Below are positions 11,580-23,479 of a stretch of DNA of 64,000 nt, piece after piece. The notes beneath the pieces were generated by a model. That model was not told where the DNA came from. It worked only from the letters and a program-made list of their open reading frames with translations, and did no database searches. Source of the DNA: Jaltomata sinuosa (lineage: Eukaryota; Streptophyta; Magnoliopsida; Solanales; Solanaceae); the NCBI GenBank assembly GCA_003996215.1, contig QJPP01001543.1, forward strand, positions 248,001-312,000, given 5' to 3'. Every line of letters begins with the position of its first letter. Positions within the stretch are counted from its first letter, which is position 1. Position numbers and translations under genes: made by a program.

Positions 11580-12420
11580 TCAATTAGGGTTGAGCTTCCA
11601 GTTCTTTAGCAGGGTTGTATATCAGTATTGGACTATGAGGCGAGATTTCATGAGCTGGTTAGGTGTACTGCTAGGATTGTGCCATCTGAGTTTGATAGGG
11701 TTCAGAGCTTTGTCAGAGGTTTGATTTCATCGCTCCATTTAACGATCAAGCATTTGGTTACAGTTGGGGTGACCTTCCTTCAGGTAGTGGATTATACTTA
11801 GGTATTGCGGGTTTATGTCATGAGGCTTATGGGGGTAGTGCTAAGAGATATCATGGCCAGGATGGTTTTCGAGGTTCCCAGACTCGTGGTAGGAATTTGT
11901 CTACCAGAGATAGGTTTCATTGCTCCTTATCTACCAGACTGGTTTTGGTTGCTCCACAGGTTCTAGTGGGTAGTGGTACATGACATGTTGAGCTTAGTGG
12001 ACATAGTACGGTTCAGATTCTCCGAGGTTCTCTTTTAAGTTGTGTAGGCCATGGTATTCGGTCAGGTTCAGTGAGATCTCCTAGCCCGCATGTATTTGGT
12101 AGAATTTGCTTTCAGTACGGTGAGCATGGGAATTTTGCTAGGGATTGTCCCACGACTCCACCTTCCAGTCAGTAACGTCAGCAGAAGTTATCTCCCAAGG
12201 CTTCAGTGCCATCGGCTAGAGGTGGAGTACAGGGTACAAGGGGTGGTCCTGGGATGGTTAGAGGTGGTTTTCATTCTAGTGGTTTAGGTAAAGTTTGTTG
12301 TCAGTGTGGTGAGCATAGGCACCTTGATAGAAATTTCCCCACAATTGCGTATCCCAGTCAACCTGGTTGTTATGATTGTGGAGTGCTTGGTCATTTTTCT
12401 AGAGATTATCCCCGGTGAGC
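11580..12420 (+). pseudogene. Element H gag, central and zinc-knuckle region
   Basis: Continuation of the H gag after insertion J. The segment SLHLTIKHLVTVGVTFLQVV (about 11730-11800) fits the late capsid region of Tekay-type gag. A Gly/Ser/Arg-rich linker follows. Three zinc-knuckle-like motifs can be read: CFQYGEHGNFARDC (about 12111-12152, second Cys changed to Tyr), CQCGEHRHLDRNF (about 12300-12338, last Cys changed to Asn or absent) and CYDCGVLGHFSRDY (about 12368-12410, last Cys changed to Tyr). Each keeps the spacing C-x2-C-x4-H-x4-C but has lost one ligand. Several frame changes and stops separate the blocks. It would bind RNA in particles if intact; here it is dead. Confidence 0.7.
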
Positions 12421-14308
12421 GATGGTTTAGACTTCAGCTTCTAATACTCAGTCAAGAGTTAGACCCCGTCAGATCAATTCCCCTCTTGGTGGGCCTGAGG
12501 TAGAGGTTTCTGATATCATTGCTCTAGGTAAGGCTCCTGTTACCTTTGACTTGTGATAGTACTGCGCGTGTTGTGATACTATCATTTCTGTTATTTAATT
12601 GCTTATATGCCTACCTGCTACTTGTTTAAGTTATTTGACTACTTGAATTGTAATATATTTGCGTTTTTTTCTTGGTAGATTATTTCTTAGTAGTGTATGG
12701 GGGTGAGTTATCCTTGTGAGGTGTTTTACCCAGAGTTGTAGCTCGTGGGTATTTTTTGTTAGTCTGTTTCTAGTTGGGTTTGTTTCCTGTTCCTTTGTGG
12801 CTTTAGACTTTTGTTAAGTCTTCCTTGTTGAGCGTTCCTGGATGGTTGATGCCTAGGCTATTTCTAGCATTGCTAGAAGTCCTTGTATTTGTTTGGTGTT
12901 ACCGGTGGTTCTGTCGGAGTTGGAGCTTTGTCTTAAGTTGAGAGGTGTTGGTTATGCTAGTGTGCATAGATTGGTTTTGTTTTTTTGGGTGATTATAATG
13001 GACCCTCTTTATTTGGTTGGTTTAGGAGGTTGGCAGTTATATGGGTTGTTCATATAGTCTCTCTCAATTTCTTGTCCGATTGGGTTATCTTATCGTTTTC
13101 CCCGGTTCTAGTTTGAATGAATTTTGATTCTAGTTCTCCAGTTAAGCCTTTGATTGTGGCATTGTGATTGAGTTTTGGCTTTAGCATTTTCGACTAAGTG
13201 TTGACTGAAGCCTCGTGGTTAAGATGTATTCGTAGCATTCTGGGTAAGTCGGGCATCCAACCCATTTTTCTTCTGCATTGTGAAGTTTTGACCATGTAAG
13301 TATGGGAGCTAAGGAAATGGCTCCAAATTTGATTTGAGAAGGAGTTGTAGGGTTCAATATATGCTAAGCAAGGTTTGTTTAGTTGAAGAAGGAAAGAGAT
13401 GACTCTTTGTTCGTGCTTGTGTGTTTTAGTAGTTGACTGAGGTGATGACGGAGGTTTGCTTTGGGTTGTGTGTTGGTGATTTGATTTGGCCTTTTACAGG
13501 CCGTGGTAGGCTTAACACACTCCTCACAGGATTTTGGTTTTGGTTTGGGTCTTTTGAGCAGATTTTCCTGGTGCCTTCGTATTGAATTGGTTAAGATTGG
13601 ATACGGTCCAGCGAGGTTGGTTTCATTCTTCGTCAACACAAGGTATTCATATATTCCTTTCCTAACTTTGGTGTGCAGACTTCAGTCCGGTTTAGACGGG
13701 TTGTTATCTTGTATGGCAAAGGCTAAGCAGACTATATCTTGGCCCGGTAAGAGTTTGAGCAAACAGGGGTGACTTTGTTCGTGGCAGAGTATAAGTGGGA
13801 ACTATGGATCTCTGGTGTGTTAGTTTATGCCTCAAGGGTGGTTTGAGTGTTCGATTTGTATGCATCTTCCTGTTTATGGTGCAAGAGGGTTCAGTTCAAA
13901 ATAAAAGGGTTTTACGGGTCAGCGGGTTCATGGGGTGGAGTCTTGGTTGTTGGATTTTCTGGTAAACTTGGTTGTGAATTTTGAGAATTCGAGTTCTGTG
14001 TGTTGATCGCCTTGCTTCTCTGGTTTCAATGTTGCATCAGTGTTTTCTCATTGAGATTCTCGAGGTTCAGGTTCGGCTTGGCAGACCCTATGTATTTTGA
14101 AGTTTGAGTTTCGATTCTGGCTTTGATAGTTATGAGTTTAGGCTTGGTTGTTTTCTTTGGTTCCATTCTGTTTGATGCTATCCAGTCGTGAAGGCTACCT
14201 GGGTTGTCCAAGAGAGTAGTGCTGGCTGTGTTTCTGTTGTTCTGTTAATCTCTAGTCTTTCTTTTTTTCCTGACTTTTGGGGATGAAAGTCTTTTTAGTA
14301 GTGGATTA
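12421..14308 (+). other. Element H internal non-coding region
   Basis: About 1.9 kb from the end of gag to the 3' LTR. A polymerase polyprotein would be expected here in an autonomous element, but I find no protease, RT, RNase H or integrase motif. The sequence is T/G-rich with short frames only. A purine-rich stretch (GGGGATGAAAG, 14279-14289) 20 bases before the 3' LTR may be the polypurine tract. Confidence 0.6.
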
Positions 14309-14998
14309 TGTAATGACCCTTTTGGTCATTTACGCGTGTTCACCTTTCTTGCACTGTTAGATTTGCCTGTAGCATCCCAAGTCATTTATGGCTTGCTGGG
14401 AACAATAGTTCGGTGCCTGGGCCATATCCTTGGTCTTTTTGGCCGTTCCTTGTTTTAGAGCTTTGGGCTTTTGAAATTGTTGACTTCAGTCAACATTCTT
14501 GGTGAACATGCTCAAAATCGAATTTTGATAGTTCCGTTAGCTTTGGAGCGTGGACTTTGGTCTAGAGGGACCTTGGTCGGGATCCGGGATCTTCTCAGCT
14601 TGCAATTCTCTCTCATTCTATGTTTTTAGGCCAGTTGGGCTTGTTAGGTTGACCTTGGTTAACATTTGAAGAAGACAACCTCGGATGAAATATTTGTCAG
14701 CGCCATTAGCTCCGGAATGTCCAGTTTAGGCTAGAGGGACCATTGGTTTGGGTCCTGAGGCTTCCAGACTTGATTTCAGCCATTGGGTTCCATTTTGGAA
14801 ATAGTTGGCTGAAGGTTAATTTTGGGCGTGGGGCCCACTTTTTGTTAAATTGACCTCCGATGGGATTTTCGTCAATTCCTTTGATACGAAACATTGTTTC
14901 TAGTTGAATAGCTTTGATGCGTTCCCGGGGACCCAAAGTGTGAAAAATCTGCCCTTGACAGCTGGTTGTTGTCATAGCCCATTTTGTTCAATGCGAAT

Positions 14999-15031
<33 letters not shown>

Positions 15032-17936
15032 CGTTTACATAGGGCAATTTCCAGCTGTCCCAAGTTTGTTCTTCGCGTTCGTGGGCCTTGAACGCATTCA
15101 CGAAGGGAATTTAGCCAGCCTCCCATTATGTTCTTCGCGAAGGCGACGCATTGGCCGCGTTCGGGAAGGCCAAGGCAGTCAGCTTTAAGTTGGCTTTTTC
15201 TTGATTTCTCCTTCATTCTCCAACATATCAAGTCCGAATCTCCATTGCCAAAATCTCCCAAATACTTCATTTTTTCACCATTGATCATCCCTACTAGTTG
15301 GAGGATAATATTCCCTCGATCCTAGCTCGGTTGTTGACTTCGAAGATTGGTAAGTCCTCTCTTTAATTCCCGTTTTGTCCATTTAATTTCTCTTAATTCC
15401 TTAAAGAGGTGGTCTATTTTGGAGCCCCATTTCATGTCCATTTCTGCTCAAATTTTGAGCATATGCTCCCGGTATGTTTAGGAACACGTGTATGTTTTTC
15501 ATTTCCGGTTTTGGGTTGCGGGGCCCACAAGATTGTTTGTGACCCAAGTTTCGACCCGATTATGTTTATGGCATTATGGGTATCATTAGTCTCGTATTAA
15601 TGCCTAGATTATTGTGTTGATTGTGGTTTCATAATTTAGAGCTTCCTGGAGCAGTTTGGGCCTGGACGACGCCGTCTCTGCAGCTATTCATTGGACGACA
15701 GGTAAGTTATGGCTTTCCCTACCTAGACTCTTTGTATATAGGCTATAACTGCATTAATTAGCATCCTTGGGTGGGTTGTTATAGGTTGGTACCCCAAACC
15801 TTGCCCATCTTTTCTGTCCATTTATTTTATACGTTGGTTGTAGTATTTGTATAGTGTTGTATATATTACCCTTGTGGTCTGGTGTGGCATTGTATTGACT
15901 CTAGAACATAAATGGTGGGTTATTTGGGAATGTCCACAAGTCCCGGACAGAGAGATATCCTTTTAGGCTGATTATGACTATCGTAGAGCTGTTGAGCCTG
16001 TGCAGGGGCGATGGGAAATATTTATGAGCCATTTTGGGCTACTCTATTGTTTGCGAGCATATCATACATGAAAAGGTTTTCCCTGCATATTTTATTACTG
16101 ATTTAGCTTCGGGCCTACTATAATTGATTTTCTAAACTTTGCACGGCCCCGAGGGCCCATTTTCGGTACATGACTTTGAAAGGGATTTTAAATTGACTTT
16201 TACAAAACCTCTCGGAGTAGAGGGGAGATCACAATGATTTGATTACTGATCTTCATTCTGATACTAGGCTTTGCTGGACCGTAGCACTAGATGTTGTTTT
16301 CTATGGATTTAAACTTGGATATGAGTCGAGCACCTAGTTTAGGGATTTTGATACTTGACTTCTGTTTTAGACCCGAATAAGCTCAGGGAACCCTTGATGG
16401 GGGTTGTTGAGATTACTACTACTGATTTAGACTCAGATCGAATTTGAGCACGTACTACAAGATCCCGATTGTTGAAATATTTGAGTTTCATGTTTGTATG
16501 TGGTCTACGAATAGACCTCCATAGACCCTACTATTCTGAACCAAATGCTACGGGCTGACAGTGACCAAAGAGAAGGGATGTATGGCGTAGGAGAGGTACT
16601 CAGCAAATGTCCTTCTATGGATCCTGCTTTATTAGACCTTTGGGGCACCGGAGCAGGTAACATACGGCATTGCGATCACATTTGGTTATAGATTTATAAT
16701 ATCACATCATCATGCATATTTCACTCAGATTCCACCCTTGTTTGTTGTGTGTTCAGTGTACGCTCTGGTTGTAGGGGCTGTCGGAGGCTTTGTTTTCACT
16801 TAATTGCGTTGGGACTATAGGTAGATTATATTACTCCTATCGTTTCGTAGAGCTAGTTATGGTCCTTGGTTCTTGGTGGATTAGTAAGCTTTAGCCTGTT
16901 GAGGCTCTGAGTTTGGGCTTGAGTATTGAGGGGCTAGTGAGTCCTATATCTTTGAGGCTCTGTCGTGTGTCCTCTTGAGCAGTTGTGATTTATTGTACGT
17001 AGTTCCTTATCTTGATTCTGAGTAGAACTCTTGATTCTGAGGTTTAGTTATTCCATTCTAGGTTGTAAATTGTGAGATGGATCTCGGTTCATGCTTATCT
17101 TGAGAGGTAGTGTTTTTTTAGTATGTTTTTGTTACTTTTATGGATTCTAATTTATTATGTTGGGTTGCTTTCCTTCTTTCCCTTATTACTTTAGGTTACC
17201 AGTATACCGCCATGTTCTTGATTCTCTCTCTCTCTTTACATATACTATTATTGCAAGTATCCCAAGTGCGTCCCTCTTTCTTACACCTGTGTTTCTGTGT
17301 TATGTATATCTTTTATGCTAGCATTGTAAGCTTATAACTCTTGGTTGTCTATTCTCTGTGCTAGTTCATTGTGGTTTCTCTATTTCTTCGGTGACTTGTT
17401 TCTTGTTATCTGCTATTTACTGTTTTTATATCTTATATGAGCTCAGTTAGTCAATGATGCCTACTGAGTACCCGTTGTCTTGGTGCTCATACTATACTTC
17501 TGCATCTTTCTGGTGCAGATATTAGTTGATCTTTCTCCGTTGATCACGTTGGAGACTCGTGCAGCTTTTGGACATTTGAGACTAGGGTGAGCGCCTGGCG
17601 GTCAGGGCTTGACAATATCTCATCATTTGTGTTGTTACTCTTTGTATATTCTAGACAGTTGTACTTATCATTTCGTTACTTCTAGCACTTGTACTCTAGT
17701 AGAAGCTTTTGTACTGTCGATACCAAGTCTTGGGATTGGTGTAGTTTCAATGTATATATTTAGGTTTTGCTTCTGCTTTGTCTATATTTATATTCTGCTT
17801 CCGCTTATTTTCTGTTAATTGTGCGTTTTGGTTAGGTAGTAGCCCATTACTAACCGTTCCAGGCTACATGAATTGGTTCGCCTACTGGGGGGGGGGTTGT
17901 AGGTGCCATCATGACCTGAGAAATTGGGTCGTAATA
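14309..17936 (+). repeat. Element H 3' LTR (about 3.6 kb)
   Basis: Starts TGTAATGACCC (14309) and ends GTCGTAATA (17936), where the 5' LTR copy ends TTTTGACA. It contains a CpG word cluster (15040-15180), a 33-base poly-G run, a pyrimidine-rich leader (about 15190-15350) and donor-like sites GTAAGT at 15350 and 15701. From 16118 it is the direct-repeat partner of 1018-2889. Confidence 0.8.
14999..15031 (+). repeat. Poly-G homopolymer, 33 bases
   Basis: An uninterrupted run of 33 G residues within the H 3' LTR, just upstream of the CpG word cluster. A second run of 10 G lies at 17887-17896, where the 5' LTR copy has only CTGAGGGG. Such runs can form G-quadruplexes and are also prone to sequencing and assembly error. 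Confidence 0.95.
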
Positions 17937-17945
17937 GATACCATC

Positions 17946-20900
17946 TATCACGACCCCACTATCGGGCCGTGTGGGTACCTACTCTAAGCGCCTAGATTGG
18001 CGAACCCTTACCACTTGATCAAACAGGTAAATGCGAAAAAAAACAAGTATAACTATAGATAACCTCCTTTTTATACATGAAAACAATTACGCATTTTTAT
18101 TTCAGGAAAACCCTTTAGAAAAGAAATACAATACCGTTTTATAACAAGAAAACAACCCTCCCTAAGATCTAGTCTAAGCCGGTACAAGATCTACTGTAGG
18201 AGAAATACAATAATTAAAAGAAGACACAACTCCCACCATGGAAACAAGAGTAGAAGTTGCTGAAGGATCACCGTCATCCTGTAACTATGAAACATCACCA
18301 ACCTTGAAACCAGACTATACCCAAAAAGGTATAGCAAGAGTAGAATCAGTACAAACACAAGTACTGGTAGACATCATCGGTCGATCTGAATCCATTCCGT
18401 ACTATCATATAAAAATCAAGGGAAAATGCACAATTAATTACAATACTCAACCCTTCAATATTCACCTTACCAAAGCCCAATATCAACCCAAGCCTTCCTA
18501 TCCCTTCCGCTGCCAACTCCCTCACTCAGAGACTCTGCACCCTGACTCCTAGGACTTCCCAAGTCACCTTAACACTAGACTTCCCAAGTCACCTTGTCAC
18601 CTAGACTTCCCAAGTCACACTTGTCATTACCCGACATTTATGCCCATATCCGGACTACCATTCCCTTACCTCAGACAACCATTATTACTCAACAACTCGA
18701 GTAAACCCCAATACTTAGTGACATAGACCGCACCATTGTACCACAACCTACTAGTAAAAAACTGCCCCAATGACCCCTAGGGCCATACTCGACAAGTAAC
18801 AACAACCAACATTATAACCAGACCCCAAGTCTCTTCCTTATCTTATCAGCCGCACATAACAAGTCTAACCGACATTGAAAATTCTCAGTGACAACAAACA
18901 TGTATCCTTTTTACATAACCTGGACCAAACAAAGATCCCTAGGGCATCATTTATGTTAATAGCATACGACCCTAATTCAAAGAAGAACCACTTTTTCACT
19001 TAAGCACACTAATGCATCCCTTCAAGGACCAACTATACACCAAATAATAATAATTCTTGTCCCTCTCAGGAACCCAACATGTGAAGAACAATAGGTAACA
19101 ATTAGGCCCGTAACAATATAATTCCAGACTCTTAGTCTTCCTTCTAAACTTATCAACTACAAGGAACAAGTTTAACAACCAACTTAAGCAATGAGCAAGT
19201 AACAATAGCATATACCCTTTTAATCCTTTCTGGACCGACCAAATATCCTTATACCAAAACCTAGTGTTAATATGCAATACCTGGTCTATCCCAGGACCAT
19301 CCCCATATTTATTTGTAGTAACACAGCCTCTCAAGGACCAAAATAATCAATCGCAGATTCAACAATCAACTCGTTCTACTCATGGAACCATCGACAAAAA
19401 TAATTAACAGTGCATAATTAAACCCCTACTAGGCATGGTACCCGATCCAACTGATATAGAACCTGTACCAGGTGTGGTATCTGAGCCAACCATTAGTATC
19501 TCGTACCAAGCTTGGTACACAAGCCAATGATAAATACCTCATACCAGGTGAGGTACCCGAGCCAACCAATATGTAACTTGTACAAGGCATGGTACCCGAG
19601 CTAACCGAATATCACACAAAATCCAATCAATCAACAAACAATGAACAAAAGCATACTTGTAAACCAACAAGCAACAAAACGAGTTCATTTCACAAGACTG
19701 ATAACCAGATAAGTAGACGTTTATAATCTCATTTCCCTAAGCATGCAAACTCACAGAATACTAAATGACAGTACATGAACATGTATTGCATATTGGAAAA
19801 CAATAACCATCACCTAAGTATTCAACATACCATCCCGGTCTACACTATGACCTACCCTACACTTAAGTTTAACTACCCGGTGTCTCATGGACCGATATGC
19901 AAAAGTCACAGTTCTAACAATATAACCCGGTCCACTCATGGGGCCATTAACAAATACAAACAATAATATATAATTAGACCCACTCGAAGGTAAATCCCCA
20001 GCTTACCCATTAGACATATATTCGCAGATTCATCAATTCTTGACCCTTCTCTTAAGACAGATACAACATAGGAAAGACACCCCCCAACATTGGTACTTTA
20101 TTCTAGTTCACTCTAATTCTTTTACTTCAAAACATTCATGTAATTCTCTTTAACTAGACATTTCCTTACCCAAGGCATGCCTGGTTCCCTAAACCTGCCC
20201 CAACAATCTAGTTCCTAGATTCTGGCTTCACACATCACATAACAATCATTAGCAATCCGAAATATGGCCATTCATCATCCCAACCCTATCAATTTCTATT
20301 TTAATCCAGCCAACCAGAATACTCTTCCAAACTCCATGCCCAAAGGCCTAGACATGGTTTCTCCTTTCCGTCTATACAATAATATGAAAATGAAACCAGG
20401 TCAAATCTACTCAATGAAAGAAAACCTAGCCTACCCAGATGCCAAGCATTTGAACAATGCATTTTTTGGCTCTGTGAAGGTGTTCCCTAGCGATTGACAA
20501 GCCCGAATTCGTGGTCTTGCATCCTTTTATCCAGAATCCTTCGTCCCTATGGCTCCCAAGCTTTAGAGAATCCTAGGAGGGTTCTTAGAGTAACCCTCAT
20601 CTATTTTTGGGACTGAAAGGGAGATAATGAAATTAAAAACCCATTTTTGGTATTTTTGATCCCGTCATCCTGCTATAGCGGTCCGTACACCGCTATAGCG
20701 ATGCCTCCATAGCGGAACTAACCACTATGGCGGTGCTGACCAAGGTTGACTTCTGCTATATCAGATATATTTACGCTATAGCTATCATTGTTTTGGTGCA
20801 GTGATAACGCTCAACACGGGACAAAAACTCAGAAAATCCCCAAAAATGGCCCATTTCACAAAATACTACAAAATCCTGACGTTTCAAACCAACCCTTTTA

Positions 20901-21183
20901 TGTCAACTTTGATATCAGGAGTTTTACTCACCCGTCTTGACTTCCGAAAATTCCTATACACTCTTTAACGCCTTAGCTAATAGAAAACTTAGCTCAACCA
21001 TAGCCATTTTACCCAATTCTTTCCCTAATTTCCCTAAACCTTACCTCACTCAGAATTTGTCCAAGACTAGCTTAGCCTAAAATTTCCAACTCCCCAACCT
21101 GAAAGTTTTTCTAATCCATTCATCACATGAATAAATCACCCATAACGAGGTTCCTTTTAGTAATGACTGAACCTATTGTTACA
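17946..21183 (-). repeat. Element G: minus-strand LTR (solo or truncated)
   Basis: About 3.2 kb without coding signal. The left edge begins TATCACGACCCC, the minus-strand form of an LTR 3' end (compare the H LTR end and position 60149). The right edge ends TGTTACA, the minus-strand form of a TGTAACA start. The cluster at 20670-20780 repeats CGCTATAGCG words. No internal region or primer-binding site adjoins it, and no convincing target duplication is visible, so a solo LTR and a truncated element are both possible. Confidence 0.6.
19427..19612. repeat. About 40-bp tandem array in LTR G
   Basis: About five imperfect units built on 'taccaggtgtggtacccgag' followed by 'ccaaccaatatgtaacctg'. Units differ by several substitutions and 1-3 base indels. 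Confidence 0.8.
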
Positions 21184-21189
21184 CCCATA

Positions 21190-21830
21190 ATGATTTTTAA
21201 TATTTTTTGTAATATGGCAACCAAGGGATGTCATACCCTATGAAGATATGAAAAGATAGAGGGGTTTTCATGTCCTAGAATGCAACCAGGGAATGTCGTA
21301 TCATGTGAAGACATGGAAAAAATATTGGGGGTTTTGTGCCCTAAATACAACAAGGTGATGTCGTACCCTGTAAAGATATATAAAATGTAGGATTTTCATT
21401 ATCTAAAATGTAACAAAGAGATGTCGTACCCTGTGAAGACATGAGGAGATATAGTGGGTTTTGTGCCCCAAAATACAACCATGGGATATCATACACAGTG
21501 AGAACATATAAAGAGATAGGGTTTTTAGTTTCCTAAAAAATACAACCAGGAGATGTCGTACTCTGTGAAGACATAAAAAGATATAAGGATTTTGTGCCCT
21601 AAAATGTAATCATGGGATGTCGTGCCCTATGAAAGACATGAAAAATATATGGTTTTTTGTTCTCTAAAATATAACCAAGGAATATCGTACCCTGCGAAGA
21701 CATAGGAAAAATAGGAATATTTGTGCCCTAAAGTGCAACCAGGGGATGTCGTACCTTGTAAAGACATATAAAGAGATGGGGTTTTTTTCCCCTAAAATGC
21801 AATATGGAATGTTGTACCCTGTGAATAATT
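21190..21830. repeat. 65-bp tandem array in the Ogre/Tat 3' UTR (array 1)
   Basis: Ten units marked by 'gatgtcgtaccctgtgaag' variants at about 21225, 21295, 21357, 21422, 21487, 21553, 21617, 21685, 21747 and 21812, giving a mean period near 65 bp. Each unit also has a 'gttttgtgccctaaaatgc' segment. Confidence 0.9.
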
Positions 21831-22724
21831 AGAGTAGTACATATTTTCCTTTTTTTAAATGGAAAAGTTGCCCCAATTTTGAAATCTAGGGACTTTAACA
21901 CTCTTTTTTTCTTTTCTTTTCTTCTCTTTTTTTATAGATAGGGATTTTCATTCCTCAACATGCAAGACTGGGAATGCCATGATTATCAGAGAAAGGCAAG
22001 GGTTTGAAAAACTTTACTTTGTGGCCCTTGTCTTTTTGCAAACTATTTCTCAAAGTCGCTTCATCCCTATTTGAACAAAGAAAGATTTGTGAGTTTTTAA
22101 ACTGTGGTTAGTTTGTGGCCTTGATAGCCTGTGTAAATTTGCTTTAAACCTGCCTAACATCTAGAGAATTGACTTTGTCGATGATTGAACAAATTTCTTG
22201 GAGCCTTGAACTTTCATCTTTTATCCCCTACCTTGTCTACTTGGTCCAGTATCATTTTCCCCTATGGTGTAACCAATATTATCCTTTAAAGAACATTCTT
22301 GATTTGGAAGCCCTTTCATCAATGCCTCAAAATAACACTTTGCTTTTTGGGCACTACACCTATTAGAGTTTATCAAAAATGGATCCATGCCATCGCTGAT
22401 GCTATGCATGCCAAACAATCTTTGCTCTGTACAACTGGAAAACCATGGCAAATTTTGCAGTCTTTCTTTTCTTTCTTTTTTTATACAATATTATATCGAA
22501 AGGGACTCAAAGGTGTCCCTTTCAGGAAAAGGGGGATGAGGCTTATCTGGAGGTATGTACCACCTTTAATGAAACATGACATGAATTTTGGACTGGATGC
22601 CTAGTCGATCGAAGCTATCTAAATCTCGAAGTAGGTTTTACCTTTCAATCTAAAATCGAATCCTATGTCTTGATCAATTTTATGTCGGGGTAATAAATCC
22701 TTGTTCGATCAATGGTAACTTTTG
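21831..22724 (-). other. Ogre/Tat 3' UTR between the two arrays
   Basis: Non-coding. Contains a T/C-rich run (21903-21940) and scattered short frames without family resemblance. Nothing else can be supported. Confidence 0.5.
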
Positions 22725-23090
22725 TGGGTTTTCACCAACTGACCTCTCTCATTTTGTTTCTCTCAACTTACTATCGCCTTATGGTGCCCATGAGAGTTTT
22801 CACCTATAGTACTCTCTTATTTTTCTTTCTCTCGACTTACCCTCACCTTACGGTGCCCATGAGAGTTTTCACCTATAAAACTCTCTTTTTTTTTTCTCTT
22901 ACCATCACCTTATGGTTCCTGTGAGGCTTTTCACCTATAAGATTCTATCATTTTTATTTTTTTCTCAACATCTTATGGTGCCCATGAGGGTTTTCACCTC
23001 TAAGACTCTCATTTTTTTCTTCTCTCTCTTACCATCACTATATGGTGCCCGTGCGGGTTTTCACCTCTAAGAGTCTCTCATTTTATTTCT
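22725..23090. repeat. 65-bp tandem array in the Ogre/Tat 3' UTR (array 2)
   Basis: Five to six units marked by 'ggtgcccatgagagttttc' at about 22783, 22851, 22913, 22976 and 23043, plus a partial unit near 22730. Period is again near 65 bp, but the unit sequence is unrelated to array 1. Each unit ends in a T/C-rich stretch. Confidence 0.9.
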
Positions 23091-23479
23091 CTTTGTTCAC
23101 ACTTAACACATTTGTGGCACACCAAACTTAACATTCTCAAAGATTGATCAAAAGGTCTTAACGGGACAAGGAAAATAGGACTTTAAGAGTAAATTATAAC
23201 TTTGGAGCAGTTTAAATATAATAGATAAATACCCTAGTTTCTTTGAATACTAGGGAAGTGTGATTTTTTGATTGGTTGGACCAAACTCTAGAATAGGGAT
23301 GTATGTATCTTTTTTAGGTATCAGGTCAAACATAGTTCAATGAACACAATATTTTTTGTTTATTTTATTCCAAAGAGGGAAAAATAAATAAATGTAAGTA
23401 AATCTCAAAGGGCTTGTAAGAGGTAAGTAATGTTTTGACAAAGAGTGATGGCCTTTCATCATTCCAAAGTGGGGGAGTG

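Larger units (their letters stand above)
1018..17936 (+). mobile_element. Element H: gag-only Ty3/gypsy (Tekay-like) retrotransposon, 5'-truncated
   Basis: A plus-strand LTR element made of a truncated 5' LTR (1018-2889), an initiator-Met-type primer-binding site (2890-2906), a broken gag (3098-3328 and 11580-12420), a non-coding stretch (12421-14308) and a full 3' LTR (14309-17936). No protease, RT, RNase H or integrase could be read in any frame, so it is a non-autonomous gag-only element. Without the nested insertion J (3329-11574) its internal region is only about 3.2 kb, shorter than one 3.6-kb LTR. LTR copies differ at about 11 of the first 131 aligned positions, implying an old insertion. 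Confidence 0.75.

Noticed and set aside
14872..15288. 138-codon minus-strand frame with a polyproline run
   Set aside because: The polyproline is the reverse reading of the G33 homopolymer within an LTR; no domain or conservation is visible.
21190..21830. Possible CRISPR-like repeat array
   Set aside because: Whole 65-bp units are repeated without unique spacers, inside a plant retrotransposon 3' UTR.
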